From: an uncultured Gammaproteobacteria bacterium
GTDB taxonomy: Bacteria; Pseudomonadota; Gammaproteobacteria; Xanthomonadales; Xanthomonadaceae
Direction: 5' to 3'
Assembly (NCBI GenBank): GCA_946885735.1
Contig: CAMPGW010000016.1
Location: 1-39,991, forward strand
DNA: 39,991 nucleotides
Shown here: positions 24,722 through 32,608 of the stretch, piece after piece
How the letters are laid out: every line of letters starts with the position of its first letter
How positions within the stretch are numbered: position 1 is the first letter of the stretch
Translations under genes and position numbers: made by a program
Notes under the pieces: generated by a model
Told to the model about the DNA's origin: nothing
What the model saw: only the letters and a program-made list of their open reading frames with translations
Database searches by the model: none

Positions 24722-25207
24722 TCAGGCCGCGGTGGCAAGCGCCCAGGCCTGCGGGGCCTGCTCGCGCAGGAAACGCGATGCATCCTCGGCATCGCCTTCG
24801 AACCAGGCTCGCGTCGAGCCGAGCCGGAACGTGTAGCCCCAGGCATCCATGTCGGCCATCAGTCGTTCGCGGCCAACGCCGGCCAGGCCATCGGCCATCA
24901 GAACCTGCAGGTAGCAGGCGGCGTCCTCTTCGAACTGGCTGTCGCTGGCGTCGGTGTGTACCTGGGCACGGCGCTCGGCGGGCATCACCAGCAGGTGCGC
25001 GGCTTCGTGCAGCAGGGAGTGCACGGGGGTGTCGGCGCGGGCGTGCACGGTCTCTCCGACCAGCCCGGCCTCGCAATCGCCCCAGTAGCTGCCGGGAATC
25101 GGCGTTGCGTCGGCGACGCGCGCCAGGGCCAGGCCGTAGCGGGCCAGCAGGGCGTCGGCGGCATCGAATCCGATGTCGCCCACCGTCAGCACGCCGGGCC
25201 CTGCCAT
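24722..25207 (-). CDS. HExxH-containing protein at the end of the min operon (unknown)
   Basis: A 161-residue soluble protein with no signal peptide. It contains HEAAHLLVMP with His67, Glu68 and His71, and acidic residues Glu93/Glu94 in QFEEDAACYL about 22 residues later. This is the spacing of gluzincin-type zinc proteases, so a small metalloprotease fold is plausible. I do not recognise the family. Its ATG (25207) lies five bases after the minE stop, so it is almost surely in the GNAT-minC-minD-minE transcript. There is no strong terminator between the two. A role in division or Min turnover would be pure inference. Confidence 0.7.
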   Translation of the reverse strand: MAGPGVLTVGDIGFDAADALLARYGLALARVADATPIPGSYWGDCEAGLVGETVHARADTPVHSLLHEAAHLLVMPAERRAQVHTDASDSQFEEDAACYLQVLMADGLAGVGRERLMADMDAWGYTFRLGSTRAWFEGDAEDASRFLREQAPQAWALATAA

Positions 25208-25212
25208 CCGCG

Positions 25213-25476
25213 TCAGGCCGTAGCGCCCTTTTCTGGCAAGGCCACGGAAATGTCGAGCACCTCGTTGTCGCCGTCCTTGATCAGGTCCACCTTCACCGCC
25301 TCGGCATCCACGTTGACGTACTTGCGGATCACCTCGAGCAGCTCGCGCTGCAGCAGGGGCAGGTAGTCGGGGGCGCCGCGCAGGCTGCGTTCCTGCTGGA
25401 TCAGGATGCGCAGGCGGTCCTTGGCGGTGTTGGCGGTGTTCTTGTTGCGCTGGCTGAGGAAATCGAACAGTCCCAT
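25213..25476 (-). CDS. minE: Cell division topological specificity factor MinE
   Basis: An 87-residue protein. It has the N-terminal membrane-targeting helix ([20 protein letters not shown]), the MinD-interacting region [20 protein letters not shown] and the dimerisation domain [20 protein letters not shown]. It drives MinD ATP hydrolysis and the pole-to-pole oscillation that keeps the division site at mid-cell. It begins one base after the minD stop. Confidence 0.97.
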   Translation of the reverse strand: MGLFDFLSQRNKNTANTAKDRLRILIQQERSLRGAPDYLPLLQRELLEVIRKYVNVDAEAVKVDLIKDGDNEVLDISVALPEKGATA

Positions 25477-25477
25477 C

Positions 25478-26287
25478 TCAGCCCCCGAACATCTTGGAGA
25501 AGAAACCCTTGCGCTCCACCGTGGTGAAGCGCAGCGGCACCTCCTCGCCGAGGATGCGGCGCACCGCGTCCATGTAGGCTTGGCCGGCCTGCGACTGGTC
25601 GTCGAGGATGACCGGCACGCCGGCGTTGGAGGACTGCAGCACCTCCGGCGACTCCGGGATTACGCCGATCACCTTCAGGCCGAGGATTTCCTCGACGTCG
25701 CCGATCGAGAGCATGTCGCCCTTCTCGACGCGGCCGGGGCTGTAGCGGGTCAGCAGCAGGTGTTCCTTCACGCGTTCACCGGCCTCGGCCTTCTTGGTCT
25801 TCGAAGCGAGCAGGCCAAGGATGCGGTCGGAGTCGCGCACCGAGGACACTTCCGGGTTGACCACGACCACCGCGCGATCGGCGAAGTACATCGCCAGGAA
25901 CGCGCCCTTCTCGATGCCCGCCGGCGAATCGCAGACGATGAAGTCGAAGCCCTCGTCGGCGATGTCCTTGAGCACCTTCTCCACGCCTTCCTTGGTCAGC
26001 GCGTCCTTGTCCCGCGTCTGCGAGGCCGCCAGCACGTACAGGTTCTCGAAGCGCTTGTCCTTGATCATGGCCTGCTTGATCGAGGCCTCGCCGAGCACGA
26101 CGTTGACGAAGTCGTACACCACGCGCCGCTCGCAGCCCATGATCAGGTCGAGGTTGCGCAGGCCGACGTCGAAGTCGATCACCGCGGTCTTCTTGCCGGC
26201 CTTGGCCAGGCCGCAGGCAATGCTGGCGCTGGTGGTGGTCTTGCCGACGCCGCCCTTGCCCGAGGTCACCACGATGATTTCAGCCAC
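25478..26287 (-). CDS. minD: Septum site-determining protein MinD
   Basis: A 269-residue ParA-family ATPase with the deviant Walker [10 protein letters not shown] near residues 9-17. Further motifs are [18 protein letters not shown] and [14 protein letters not shown], and the C-terminal amphipathic membrane-targeting helix ([16 protein letters not shown]) is present. It recruits MinC to the membrane and is stimulated by MinE. The start is GTG 26287, chosen because AAGGAGG stands just before it and because the conserved N-terminus V-A-E-I-I-V-V-T-S begins there. It lies 25 bases after the minC stop. Confidence 0.97.
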   Translation of the reverse strand: MAEIIVVTSGKGGVGKTTTSASIACGLAKAGKKTAVIDFDVGLRNLDLIMGCERRVVYDFVNVVLGEASIKQAMIKDKRFENLYVLAASQTRDKDALTKEGVEKVLKDIADEGFDFIVCDSPAGIEKGAFLAMYFADRAVVVVNPEVSSVRDSDRILGLLASKTKKAEAGERVKEHLLLTRYSPGRVEKGDMLSIGDVEEILGLKVIGVIPESPEVLQSSNAGVPVILDDQSQAGQAYMDAVRRILGEEVPLRFTTVERKGFFSKMFGG

Positions 26288-26312
26288 ACGTCCTCCTTGA
26301 AATTGCGATGGA

Positions 26313-27095
26313 TCAGGCCAGCGCCTCGATGCGCAGGCTGTCGTTGTCGAGCCAGATCTGCACGGCCTTGCCGAGCAGTTCCTTGGGAATTTCCTCGAGC
26401 ACCTTGTAGGTGCCCGCCACCGCGACCAGTTCGGCGTTGAACTCGCGGCAGAAGATGCGCGCAGCGGTGTTGCCGCCGGCACCGGCGAGCGCGCGACCGC
26501 GCAGCGCGCCGTAGATGTGGATCGAGCCGTCGGCGATCACTTCCGCGCCGGCGCCGACCATCGCACATACGGTCAGGTCGCGATTCTGCGCGTAGAGCTG
26601 CTGCCCGGATCGCACCGGGCTGAGCTGCACCATGCCGACGTCCGCGGCGGGCGCGGCGGGTTTTTCGGCGGCCTCGGGCACGGCCTTGGCCTTCGGCGCC
26701 GGGGAGGCTGCCGGTTTCGCCGCGGGTTCGGCGGTCGCCGCGGTGCCGCCAATGGGCTCGTAGGCGGCGCGGAATTTCGCCAGCAGGGGCAGCCCGACCT
26801 CGCGCGAAAGCGCGTCGATCTCGCGGGTGCCGTAGGCAATCGCGACCGGTAGCACGCCGGCCTCGCGCAGCCCGGCGACCAGCGCCTTCACCGTGTCGGC
26901 GTCGGGGCAGTTGCTCAGCCCGCCGAAGTCCAGGATGACCGCCGCGCGCTCGAACAGCTTGGGCGCGCCGCGCACGCGTTCGCCCATTTCCGCGGACAGG
27001 CGGGCGACGTCGAGCGTGCGTACGCGCAGGTTGGCGATGCCGACCTGGCCGATCTTCAGCTCGCCGGCCTGCTCGTAGTTCGGACTCGCCGCCAT
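26313..27095 (-). CDS. minC: Septum site-determining protein MinC
   Basis: A 260-residue FtsZ assembly inhibitor. The N-terminal domain (about 1-115) is of the MinC_N type (LKIGQVGIANLRVRTLDVAR, then AAVILDFGGLSN). A long Ala/Pro/Lys-rich linker spans about 120-165. The C-terminal beta-helix domain (about 168-260) reads QQLYAQNRDLTVCAMVGAGA and then GALRGRALAGAGGNTAARIF, which binds MinD. ATG 27095 sits two bases after the stop of the GNAT gene; a GTG two codons upstream is also possible. Confidence 0.96.
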   Translation of the reverse strand: MAASPNYEQAGELKIGQVGIANLRVRTLDVARLSAEMGERVRGAPKLFERAAVILDFGGLSNCPDADTVKALVAGLREAGVLPVAIAYGTREIDALSREVGLPLLAKFRAAYEPIGGTAATAEPAAKPAASPAPKAKAVPEAAEKPAAPAADVGMVQLSPVRSGQQLYAQNRDLTVCAMVGAGAEVIADGSIHIYGALRGRALAGAGGNTAARIFCREFNAELVAVAGTYKVLEEIPKELLGKAVQIWLDNDSLRIEALA

Positions 27096-27097
27096 GC

Positions 27098-27694
27098 TCA
27101 CGTGCCGGTGGCCAGGCGCGCCTTGCGGCCCGGCAGCGCACGCGACGCCAGCCAGGGCTGGTCGGGCAGGCGGCCATCGTAGGCCTGGCGCACGTAGGGG
27201 TAGCTGCACAGTTCCTTCACCAGCATGGCGGCGCGCAAGGCCGGGCCCGGCATCACGTGCTGGCCGACTTCGCGGAAGCCGAAACTGCCGTGGAAGAGCA
27301 GCGCGGGGTGGCTGCTGCCTTCGAGGAAGACCTCGGCCGCCAGGCGCGGCGAGCGCACCTCGGCGAAGCTCTGCACGTCGCCATAGAAGACGCGGCCGAC
27401 GCCGGCGCCGCGGCGGGTGCTGGCCACCACGATGCGGTCGATGTAGAGGAATTCCGGGTAGCGTTCGTGGAACCAGCGGAAGTTCGGGCTGTCGTGCTCC
27501 GCGTCCTGCCCGAGGGCGACCAGGAACCCGGCCAGCAGGCCATCCTTCTCCGCGACGCGGAAGTACTCGGCGCGTTCCCAGAAGTAACTCAGTTTGGCGG
27601 CATCCATCGGCAGGATGCCTGGTCCGGCGGCGTTGTTCAGTGCAAGCACGAGATCCAGCTCGTGCTCGCGCACGTCGCGGATGAGGATCGACAT
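27098..27694 (-). CDS. GNAT family N-acetyltransferase
   Basis: A 198-residue acetyltransferase. The fold begins SILIRDVREHELDLVLALNN, and the acetyl-CoA pyrophosphate-binding motif is in IVVASTRRGAGVGRVFYGDV (R-x-x-G-x-G/A-like) at about 95-115. HGSFGFREVGQHVM follows as the usual C-terminal strand and loop. The substrate is unknown. It is the first gene of the min operon by spacing (two bases before minC). The minus-strand -10-like box GATAAT (27756-27761) lies about 60 bases upstream. ATG 27694 is preceded by GGGAGTGGG; a longer in-frame start is less likely. Confidence 0.85.
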   Translation of the reverse strand: MSILIRDVREHELDLVLALNNAAGPGILPMDAAKLSYFWERAEYFRVAEKDGLLAGFLVALGQDAEHDSPNFRWFHERYPEFLYIDRIVVASTRRGAGVGRVFYGDVQSFAEVRSPRLAAEVFLEGSSHPALLFHGSFGFREVGQHVMPGPALRAAMLVKELCSYPYVRQAYDGRLPDQPWLASRALPGRKARLATGT

Positions 27695-27755
27695 GTGGGT
27701 CCCACTCCCAAATTTCCGGCGCGCGCCAGCGGGGGCGAGCGACGTGCTGCGGCGG

Positions 27756-27761
27756 ATTATC
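27756..27761 (-). promoter_or_regulatory. Candidate -10 element of the GNAT-minCDE operon
   Basis: GATAAT on the minus strand, in the context TGCGATAATCC, matches five of six -10 positions. It stands 61 bases upstream of the first gene's ATG. The -35 is not obvious. Confidence 0.35.
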
Positions 27762-27873
27762 GCATGGTCCACACGCACGGGGCGCGGGAAGCCGGCCAGC
27801 GGCTGTGTTAAAACCGCGTTACCCGTTACTTTCGGGCCCCGCGTCCGTGCCGCTTGCGGCCTACCATGGAGCC

Positions 27874-29031
27874 ATGCCCATCCGCCTGACCCATACCCAG
27901 TTGCTGCGCTATGCGGGCCTGTTCACCTGGGCGGTGGTCGGCATCCCGCTGGCCTACTTCCCCCTTGCCGATGCCGGCCAGGCCGCGGGCGTGTCGCCGG
28001 ACCTGGTGGGTTCCACGCTCGCCTACCTGGTCTTCGGCGTGGCGTACTGGCTGGTGACGCGCAAGCTCGGCGCACGCTCGCCGGGCGTGGGCGACATCGT
28101 CCTGCTCGGCATCCTGACCCTGTCGGCGATCGCGCTGAGCAAGCTCACCGGCACCGGCCTTGGCAGCATCCTGTTGATGCTCGTCTCCGGCGTGATCCCC
28201 TGGCTGATGCCCCTCGTCATGGGCGTGACCTGGCTGGTGCTGATGCACGTGCCGCTGGTGTCGGTGTTCCTCGAGCTCGAGGGCTGGACGCCGGTGGTGG
28301 CGGTGCTGCAGGCGATCATGTACGTGGGCTATTCGAGCTTCACCTTCATCACCGGGCTGGTGGCGCGCCAGCAGGCCGAGGCACGCGAAGAGCAACGCCG
28401 CCTCAACGCCGAGTTGCGGGCCACGCGCGCGCTGCTGGCCGAGAGTTCGCGAATGAGCGAGCGCCTGCGGATCTCGCGCGAGCTGCATGACCTGCTCGGC
28501 CACCACCTGACCGCGCTCAGCCTCAACCTGGAAGTCGCCGGCCACCTCACCGAGGGCAAGGCGCAGGAGCACGTGCGCCAGAGCCACACCCTGGCCAAGC
28601 TGCTGCTGACCGACGTGCGCGAGGCGGTGAGCGAGATGCGCGAGGAGCGCGGCATCGACCTGAGCCACGCCCTGCGCGTGCTGGCCGAGGGCGTGCCGGC
28701 CCTCGCCGTGGACCTGCAACTGCCCGAGGACCTGTCCATCGACGACCCCGAGCGCGCCCAGGTGCTGCTGCGCTGCGCGCAGGAAATCATCACCAACACC
28801 GTGCGCCATGCCGGCGCCAGCCGCCTGAGCCTGAAACTGAGCCGGGAGGTCGGCCTGGTACGGCTGCAGGCCGCCGACGACGGCCGCGGGGCGGACCGAG
28901 CCGCGCCAGGCAACGGCCTGCGCGGGATGCGCGAGCGCCTGTCGGCATACGGCGGTCAACTGGATATCATCACCTCGCCCGGACAGGGGTTCGCCCTGGA
29001 CGTGCGCATTCCGCTGGAGGCGGCATCATGA
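27874..29031 (+). CDS. Sensor histidine kinase, NarL-partner type (HisKA_3)
   Basis: A 385-residue membrane kinase. Residues about 10-165 hold four or five hydrophobic helices (LFTWAVVGIPLAYFPLA, LAYLVFGVAYWLVTRK, IVLLGILTLSAIALSKL, SILLMLVSGVIPWLMPLVMG, YVGYSSFTFITGLVARQQ) with no large periplasmic loop. The dimerisation/phosphoacceptor helix has His205 in SRELHDLLGHHLTALSLNLE. The ATPase domain follows with EIITNTVRHAGASRLSL (N box) and GNGLRGMRERLSAYGG (G box). The architecture is like DesK/LiaS. The start is ATG 27874; TACCAT (27862-27867) six bases before it may be a -10 giving a near-leaderless message. It is coupled by ATGA overlap to its response regulator. Confidence 0.93.
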   Translation: MPIRLTHTQLLRYAGLFTWAVVGIPLAYFPLADAGQAAGVSPDLVGSTLAYLVFGVAYWLVTRKLGARSPGVGDIVLLGILTLSAIALSKLTGTGLGSILLMLVSGVIPWLMPLVMGVTWLVLMHVPLVSVFLELEGWTPVVAVLQAIMYVGYSSFTFITGLVARQQAEAREEQRRLNAELRATRALLAESSRMSERLRISRELHDLLGHHLTALSLNLEVAGHLTEGKAQEHVRQSHTLAKLLLTDVREAVSEMREERGIDLSHALRVLAEGVPALAVDLQLPEDLSIDDPERAQVLLRCAQEIITNTVRHAGASRLSLKLSREVGLVRLQAADDGRGADRAAPGNGLRGMRERLSAYGGQLDIITSPGQGFALDVRIPLEAAS

Positions 29032-29669
29032 TCCGAGTCTGCCTGGTCGACGACCAGACCCTGGTGCGCCAGGGCGTGCGTTCCCTGCTGGAACTGGCCG
29101 ACGACATCGAGGTCGTCGCCGAGGCCTCGGACGGCCGCCAGGCCGTGGAGCTGATCCCGCAGATCAAGCCCGACGTGGTGTTGATGGACATGCGCATGCC
29201 GGTGATGTCGGGGCTGGAGGCGCTGCAGGCGCTCTCGGCCGCCGGCCAGCTGCCGCCGACCATCATCCTCACCACCTTCGACGACGACCAGCTGGTGCTG
29301 GCCGGCATCAAGGTCGGAGCGCGCGGGTACTTGCTCAAGGACGTCACCCTGGACCAGCTGGTGTCGGCGATCCAGACCGTCGCCGAGGGCGGTTCGCTGG
29401 TACAGCCGGCGGTCACCCAGCGCCTGCTGTCGGGCCTGGAGGGCCTGCACAACGCCTTCGTCAGCCTGGAGCAGCCCGACCCGCTGACTGACCGCGAGAC
29501 CGAGATCCTGCGCCTGATGGCGGGCGGCTTCTCCAACAAGGAGATCGCCAACTCGCTCGGCGTGGCCGAGGGCACCGTGAAGAACCACGTGTCCAACATC
29601 CTGTCCAAGCTGGGCGTGCGCGACCGGACGCGGGCGGTCCTCAAGGCCTTCGAGCTGAAGCTGGTTTGA
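29028..29669 (+). CDS. NarL/LuxR family response regulator
   Basis: A 213-residue regulator. The receiver domain has Asp8/Asp9 in CLVDDQTL, phospho-acceptor Asp54 in VLMDMRMP, the Thr in ILTTFDDDQ, and Lys in YLLKDVTLDQL. The LuxR HTH is at about 148-205 (LTDRETEILRLMAGGFSNKE, then GVAEGTVKNHVSNILSKLGV). It is the cognate partner of the histidine kinase encoded immediately before it (4-base overlap). The targets are unknown; the next gene downstream has its own possible promoter. Confidence 0.95.
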   Translation: MIRVCLVDDQTLVRQGVRSLLELADDIEVVAEASDGRQAVELIPQIKPDVVLMDMRMPVMSGLEALQALSAAGQLPPTIILTTFDDDQLVLAGIKVGARGYLLKDVTLDQLVSAIQTVAEGGSLVQPAVTQRLLSGLEGLHNAFVSLEQPDPLTDRETEILRLMAGGFSNKEIANSLGVAEGTVKNHVSNILSKLGVRDRTRAVLKAFELKLV

Positions 29670-29676
29670 CGGGTTC

Positions 29677-29693
29677 GCCGGCTTCGCGCCGGC
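29677..29693 (+). terminator. Short GC hairpin after the response regulator gene
   Basis: GCCGGC (29677-29682), loop TTCGC, GCCGGC (29688-29693), eight bases after the stop. The stem is only 6 bp and there is no T-run; it is a weak candidate for a 3' end. Confidence 0.3.
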
Positions 29694-29817
29694 CCTGGCC
29701 TCCCGCGCCCGCCGCCATCCGCGGCCCCTGCCGGTCGCGCGGACGACCTGCTATCCTCTCGGGTTCCTGCCCGGGCGAAATCCTCCCCGGCCAAGGCCGT
29801 GCCCGGAGAGCCGTCGA

Positions 29818-30885
29818 ATGACCCGTTTTGTCGAATTCCTGATTTCCCTGCTGATCGTCGTCGTCATCTTCGTGGTGATCGGCCTGTTCCTGCCGTCGAA
29901 GCGCTTCTACTCGCACAGCATCGAAACCAACCGCCCGATGAGCACGGTCAACGACCTGTTCAACAGCTTCAGCCGCTTCAAGGACTGGAACCCGCTGCTG
30001 CGCTATGACCCGCGCGCGCGGACCGAGATCAGCGGCCCGGAGTCCGGCGTGGGCGCCAAGTTCAGCTACCAGTCGCGCGACAAGATCATCGGCACCGGTT
30101 CCTGGGAGATCGTCGAGTCGGTTCCGGGCGAGCGCATCCGCTACAAGCTGACCGGCCCGACCCGCGGCAACAACAAGACCATGACCCTCAAGTTCGAGCG
30201 CACGGGCCAGAACAACAAGAACGTGCGCATCACCCAGGAGTACCGGGTGGACTACGGTTGGGACCTGCTCGGCCGCTACGCTGGCCTGTACGTGACCCGC
30301 AACGTCGGCGACGACGTCAAGCGCGGCCTCGACAAGTTCAGCGGCCTGCTGGCGACCATCCCGCGCTTCGACTACACCCAGCACCCGGGCGAGTTCGCCT
30401 TCGTGGACGTGCCGGCCACGGACGCACTGATCGTCAGCACCGCCTCGCCGCGCAACAACGACGAGATCATGACCGTCATGCAGAACCAGGTCAGCTGGTT
30501 CGAGAAGGTGATGGAAGCCAACAACCTGGTCGCCAATGGCCCGCTGCGCGTGGTGACGACCGAGTTCACCACCGACAGCTACGCCTTCGACGTGGTGCAG
30601 CCGGTGCGCCGCGCCGACGCCCCGGAAGGCGCCGTCGCCGGCGAGAAGCTCGAGCTCACGCTCGAAGGTCCGGTCAACTACGTGCAGATCCCCGCGCGCC
30701 GCACCGCCACCACGACCCATGTCGGCCCTGCGCCGGGCCTGGCCCGCGTGCGTGACCTGTTGCGGGCCTGGGCCATGACCCACGGCGCCGACACCGATGA
30801 CCGCCCGTACGAGGAATACCTCGATGGCGTCTCCGGCATGCTCGACGAAGAGGCGCAGTTCAAGGTCTATTGGCCGGTCAAGTAA
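29818..30885 (+). CDS. Membrane-anchored SRPBCC protein with GyrI-like C-terminal domain
   Basis: A 355-residue protein. One N-terminal transmembrane helix (FVEFLISLLIVVVIFVVIGL, about 4-25) is followed by a START/polyketide-cyclase-like domain, about 30-175 (FYSHSIETNRPMSTVNDLFN, FKDWNPLL, GTGSWEIVESVPGERIRYKL). The second half, about 190-355, resembles the bacterial effector-binding (GyrI/AraC-E) domain in size, with a typical end of V-x-W-P-V-K. Both folds bind small hydrophobic ligands, so the protein may sense or carry such a molecule at the membrane. ATG 29818 has GGAGAG upstream. TATCCT at 29752-29757 is a candidate -10. The gene precedes the ABC operon by 64 bases on the same strand. 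Confidence 0.8.
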   Translation: MTRFVEFLISLLIVVVIFVVIGLFLPSKRFYSHSIETNRPMSTVNDLFNSFSRFKDWNPLLRYDPRARTEISGPESGVGAKFSYQSRDKIIGTGSWEIVESVPGERIRYKLTGPTRGNNKTMTLKFERTGQNNKNVRITQEYRVDYGWDLLGRYAGLYVTRNVGDDVKRGLDKFSGLLATIPRFDYTQHPGEFAFVDVPATDALIVSTASPRNNDEIMTVMQNQVSWFEKVMEANNLVANGPLRVVTTEFTTDSYAFDVVQPVRRADAPEGAVAGEKLELTLEGPVNYVQIPARRTATTTHVGPAPGLARVRDLLRAWAMTHGADTDDRPYEEYLDGVSGMLDEEAQFKVYWPVK

Positions 30886-30949
30886 TCGCGGTACGCAGGG
30901 AAGGGCGGGCCACGGTCCGCGCCTTCCGCTGCCGTCCAGCCGGCTCGCG

Positions 30950-31876
30950 ATGATCGAAGCCTGCGCCCTTCGCAAACGCTACGGCCGCCTGCTGGCGGTG
31001 GACGGCATCGGCTTCCGCGCCGAGCCCGGCGAAGTGCTCGGCGTGCTCGGCCCGAACGGCGCCGGCAAGTCCACCACGATGAAGCTGATCGCCGGCTTCA
31101 TCGTTCCCAGCGAAGGCACCGCGCGGGTCTGTGGCCACGATGTCCAGGCCGAGCCCATGCCGGCGCGGCGCGCCCTGGGTTACCTGCCCGAAGGCGCGCC
31201 GGCCTACGCCGACATGGCGGCGGGAGCCCTGCTGAGGTTCATCGCCGACTTGCGCGGGCTGCGCGGCGAGCGCCGCCGACAGCGACTGGATTTCGTGATC
31301 GGCCGGCTCGGGCTCGAGGCGGTGCTGGCGCAGCCGGTGGAAACCCTGTCGAAAGGATTCCGACGCCGCCTCGGGCTGGCGATGGCGATCGTGCACGACC
31401 CGCGGGCGTTGATCCTCGACGAGCCGACCGACGGCCTGGATCCCAACCAGAAGCACGAAGTGCGCGGCCTGATCGCCGAACTCGCGCGCGAGCGCACCCT
31501 CCTGCTGTCCACCCACCTGCTGGAGGAAGTGGAGGCGGTATGCACGCGGGCGATCATCATCGCGCATGGCCGCGTGCTCGCCGATGACACGCCGGCCGGC
31601 CTGCTGGCGCGTTCGCGATACCACCATGCGGTATCGCTGCGCCCCGCCGACAGCATCGCCGCGCGAGCCGCGCTCGACGGGATGCCGGGCGTGAGCGGCT
31701 TCGAGCAGGACGAGCGCCAGTCGCGCTTGTACGTGTTCCCGCAGGGTCCGAGCCTCTCGCCCGAGGCGGTGGCCGAACGCCTGCGGCTGCGCAACGTCGC
31801 CTTCTCCGACCTGCGCCCGGAGCACGGACGGCTGGACGAGGTCTTTCGCCGCATCACCATGCAGGAGGCCGGATGA
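30950..31876 (+). CDS. ABC transporter ATP-binding protein (GldA-like)
   Basis: A 308-residue ATPase. Walker A GPNGAGKST lies at 34-42. The Q-loop region is replaced by LGYLPEGAPAYADM. The signature is LSKGFRRRLGLA (variant of LSGGQ), Walker B is ALILDEPTDGLDP, and the H-loop is LLLSTHLLEEVE. The C-terminal 90 residues form the extension typical of this ABC-2 subclass. It pairs with the permease that overlaps it by four bases (ATGA) and with the following GldG-like protein; similar trios are known as Gld-type systems in Bacteroidetes and as Nos/Nod-like exporters elsewhere. The cargo is unknown. ATG 30950 is taken because the conserved domain starts there. Confidence 0.88.
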   Translation: MIEACALRKRYGRLLAVDGIGFRAEPGEVLGVLGPNGAGKSTTMKLIAGFIVPSEGTARVCGHDVQAEPMPARRALGYLPEGAPAYADMAAGALLRFIADLRGLRGERRRQRLDFVIGRLGLEAVLAQPVETLSKGFRRRLGLAMAIVHDPRALILDEPTDGLDPNQKHEVRGLIAELARERTLLLSTHLLEEVEAVCTRAIIIAHGRVLADDTPAGLLARSRYHHAVSLRPADSIAARAALDGMPGVSGFEQDERQSRLYVFPQGPSLSPEAVAERLRLRNVAFSDLRPEHGRLDEVFRRITMQEAG

Positions 31877-32607
31877 GGCCCATGCTCGCGGTGTTCCGGC
31901 GCGAACTGGTGGCCTATTTCGCCACGCCGCTGGCGCCGGTCTTCATCGTCATCTTCCTGCTGCTCGCGGGCGCCTTCACCTTCTACCTCGGCGACTTCCT
32001 GGAGGCGGGCCAGGCGGACCTGCAGGCCTTCTTCCGCTTCCACCCGTGGCTCTACCTGCTGCTGGTGCCGGCGCTGGCGATGGGCCTGTGGGCCGACGAA
32101 CGCCGCAACGGCACGCTGGAGCTGCTGCTGACGCAACCCCTGCCGCTCTGGCAGGCGGTGCTGGGCAAGTTTTTCGCGGCATGGGCCCTGGTGGCGCTCG
32201 CGCTGGCGCTCACCTTCCCGATGTGGATCACCGTCAACTGGCTCGGCGAGCCGGACAATGGCATGATCGTCGCCAGTTACCTCGGCAGCTTGCTGATGGC
32301 CGGCGCCTACCTGGCGATCGGCAGTTGCCTGTCGGCCACTTCGCGCAGCCCGGTGCTCGCCTTCATCCTGATCGTGCTCGCCTGCCTGGTGTTCCTGCTC
32401 GCGGGCTTTCCGCTGGTGCTCGCACCGCTGCGCACGCTGTTGCCGCAGCCGGCGGTGGACGGCGCCGCCGCGCTGAGTTTCCTCACCCACTTCCAGGCGA
32501 TCACCCGCGGCGTGCTCGACCTGCGCGACCTGGGTTTCTTCCTGCTGACGATCCTCGCCTGGCTGCTGGCCACCGTGGTCGTGCTCGAACTGCGACGGGC
32601 GGAGTGA
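31873..32607 (+). CDS. ABC-2 type permease (GldF-like)
   Basis: A 244-residue membrane protein. The start MRPMLAVFRRELVAYFATPL is typical of ABC-2 permeases, and about six helices follow (APVFIVIFLLLAGAFTFYLG; HPWLYLLLVPALAMGLWADE; FFAAWALVALALALTFPMWI; LGSLLMAGAYLAIGSCLSAT; VLAFILIVLACLVFLLAGFP; and a C-terminal helix). LWADERRNGTLELLLTQPLP is the signature of this sub-family. It overlaps the ATPase gene by four bases and precedes the GldG-like gene by one base. Confidence 0.87.
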   Translation: MRPMLAVFRRELVAYFATPLAPVFIVIFLLLAGAFTFYLGDFLEAGQADLQAFFRFHPWLYLLLVPALAMGLWADERRNGTLELLLTQPLPLWQAVLGKFFAAWALVALALALTFPMWITVNWLGEPDNGMIVASYLGSLLMAGAYLAIGSCLSATSRSPVLAFILIVLACLVFLLAGFPLVLAPLRTLLPQPAVDGAAALSFLTHFQAITRGVLDLRDLGFFLLTILAWLLATVVVLELRRAE

Positions 32608-32608
32608 G

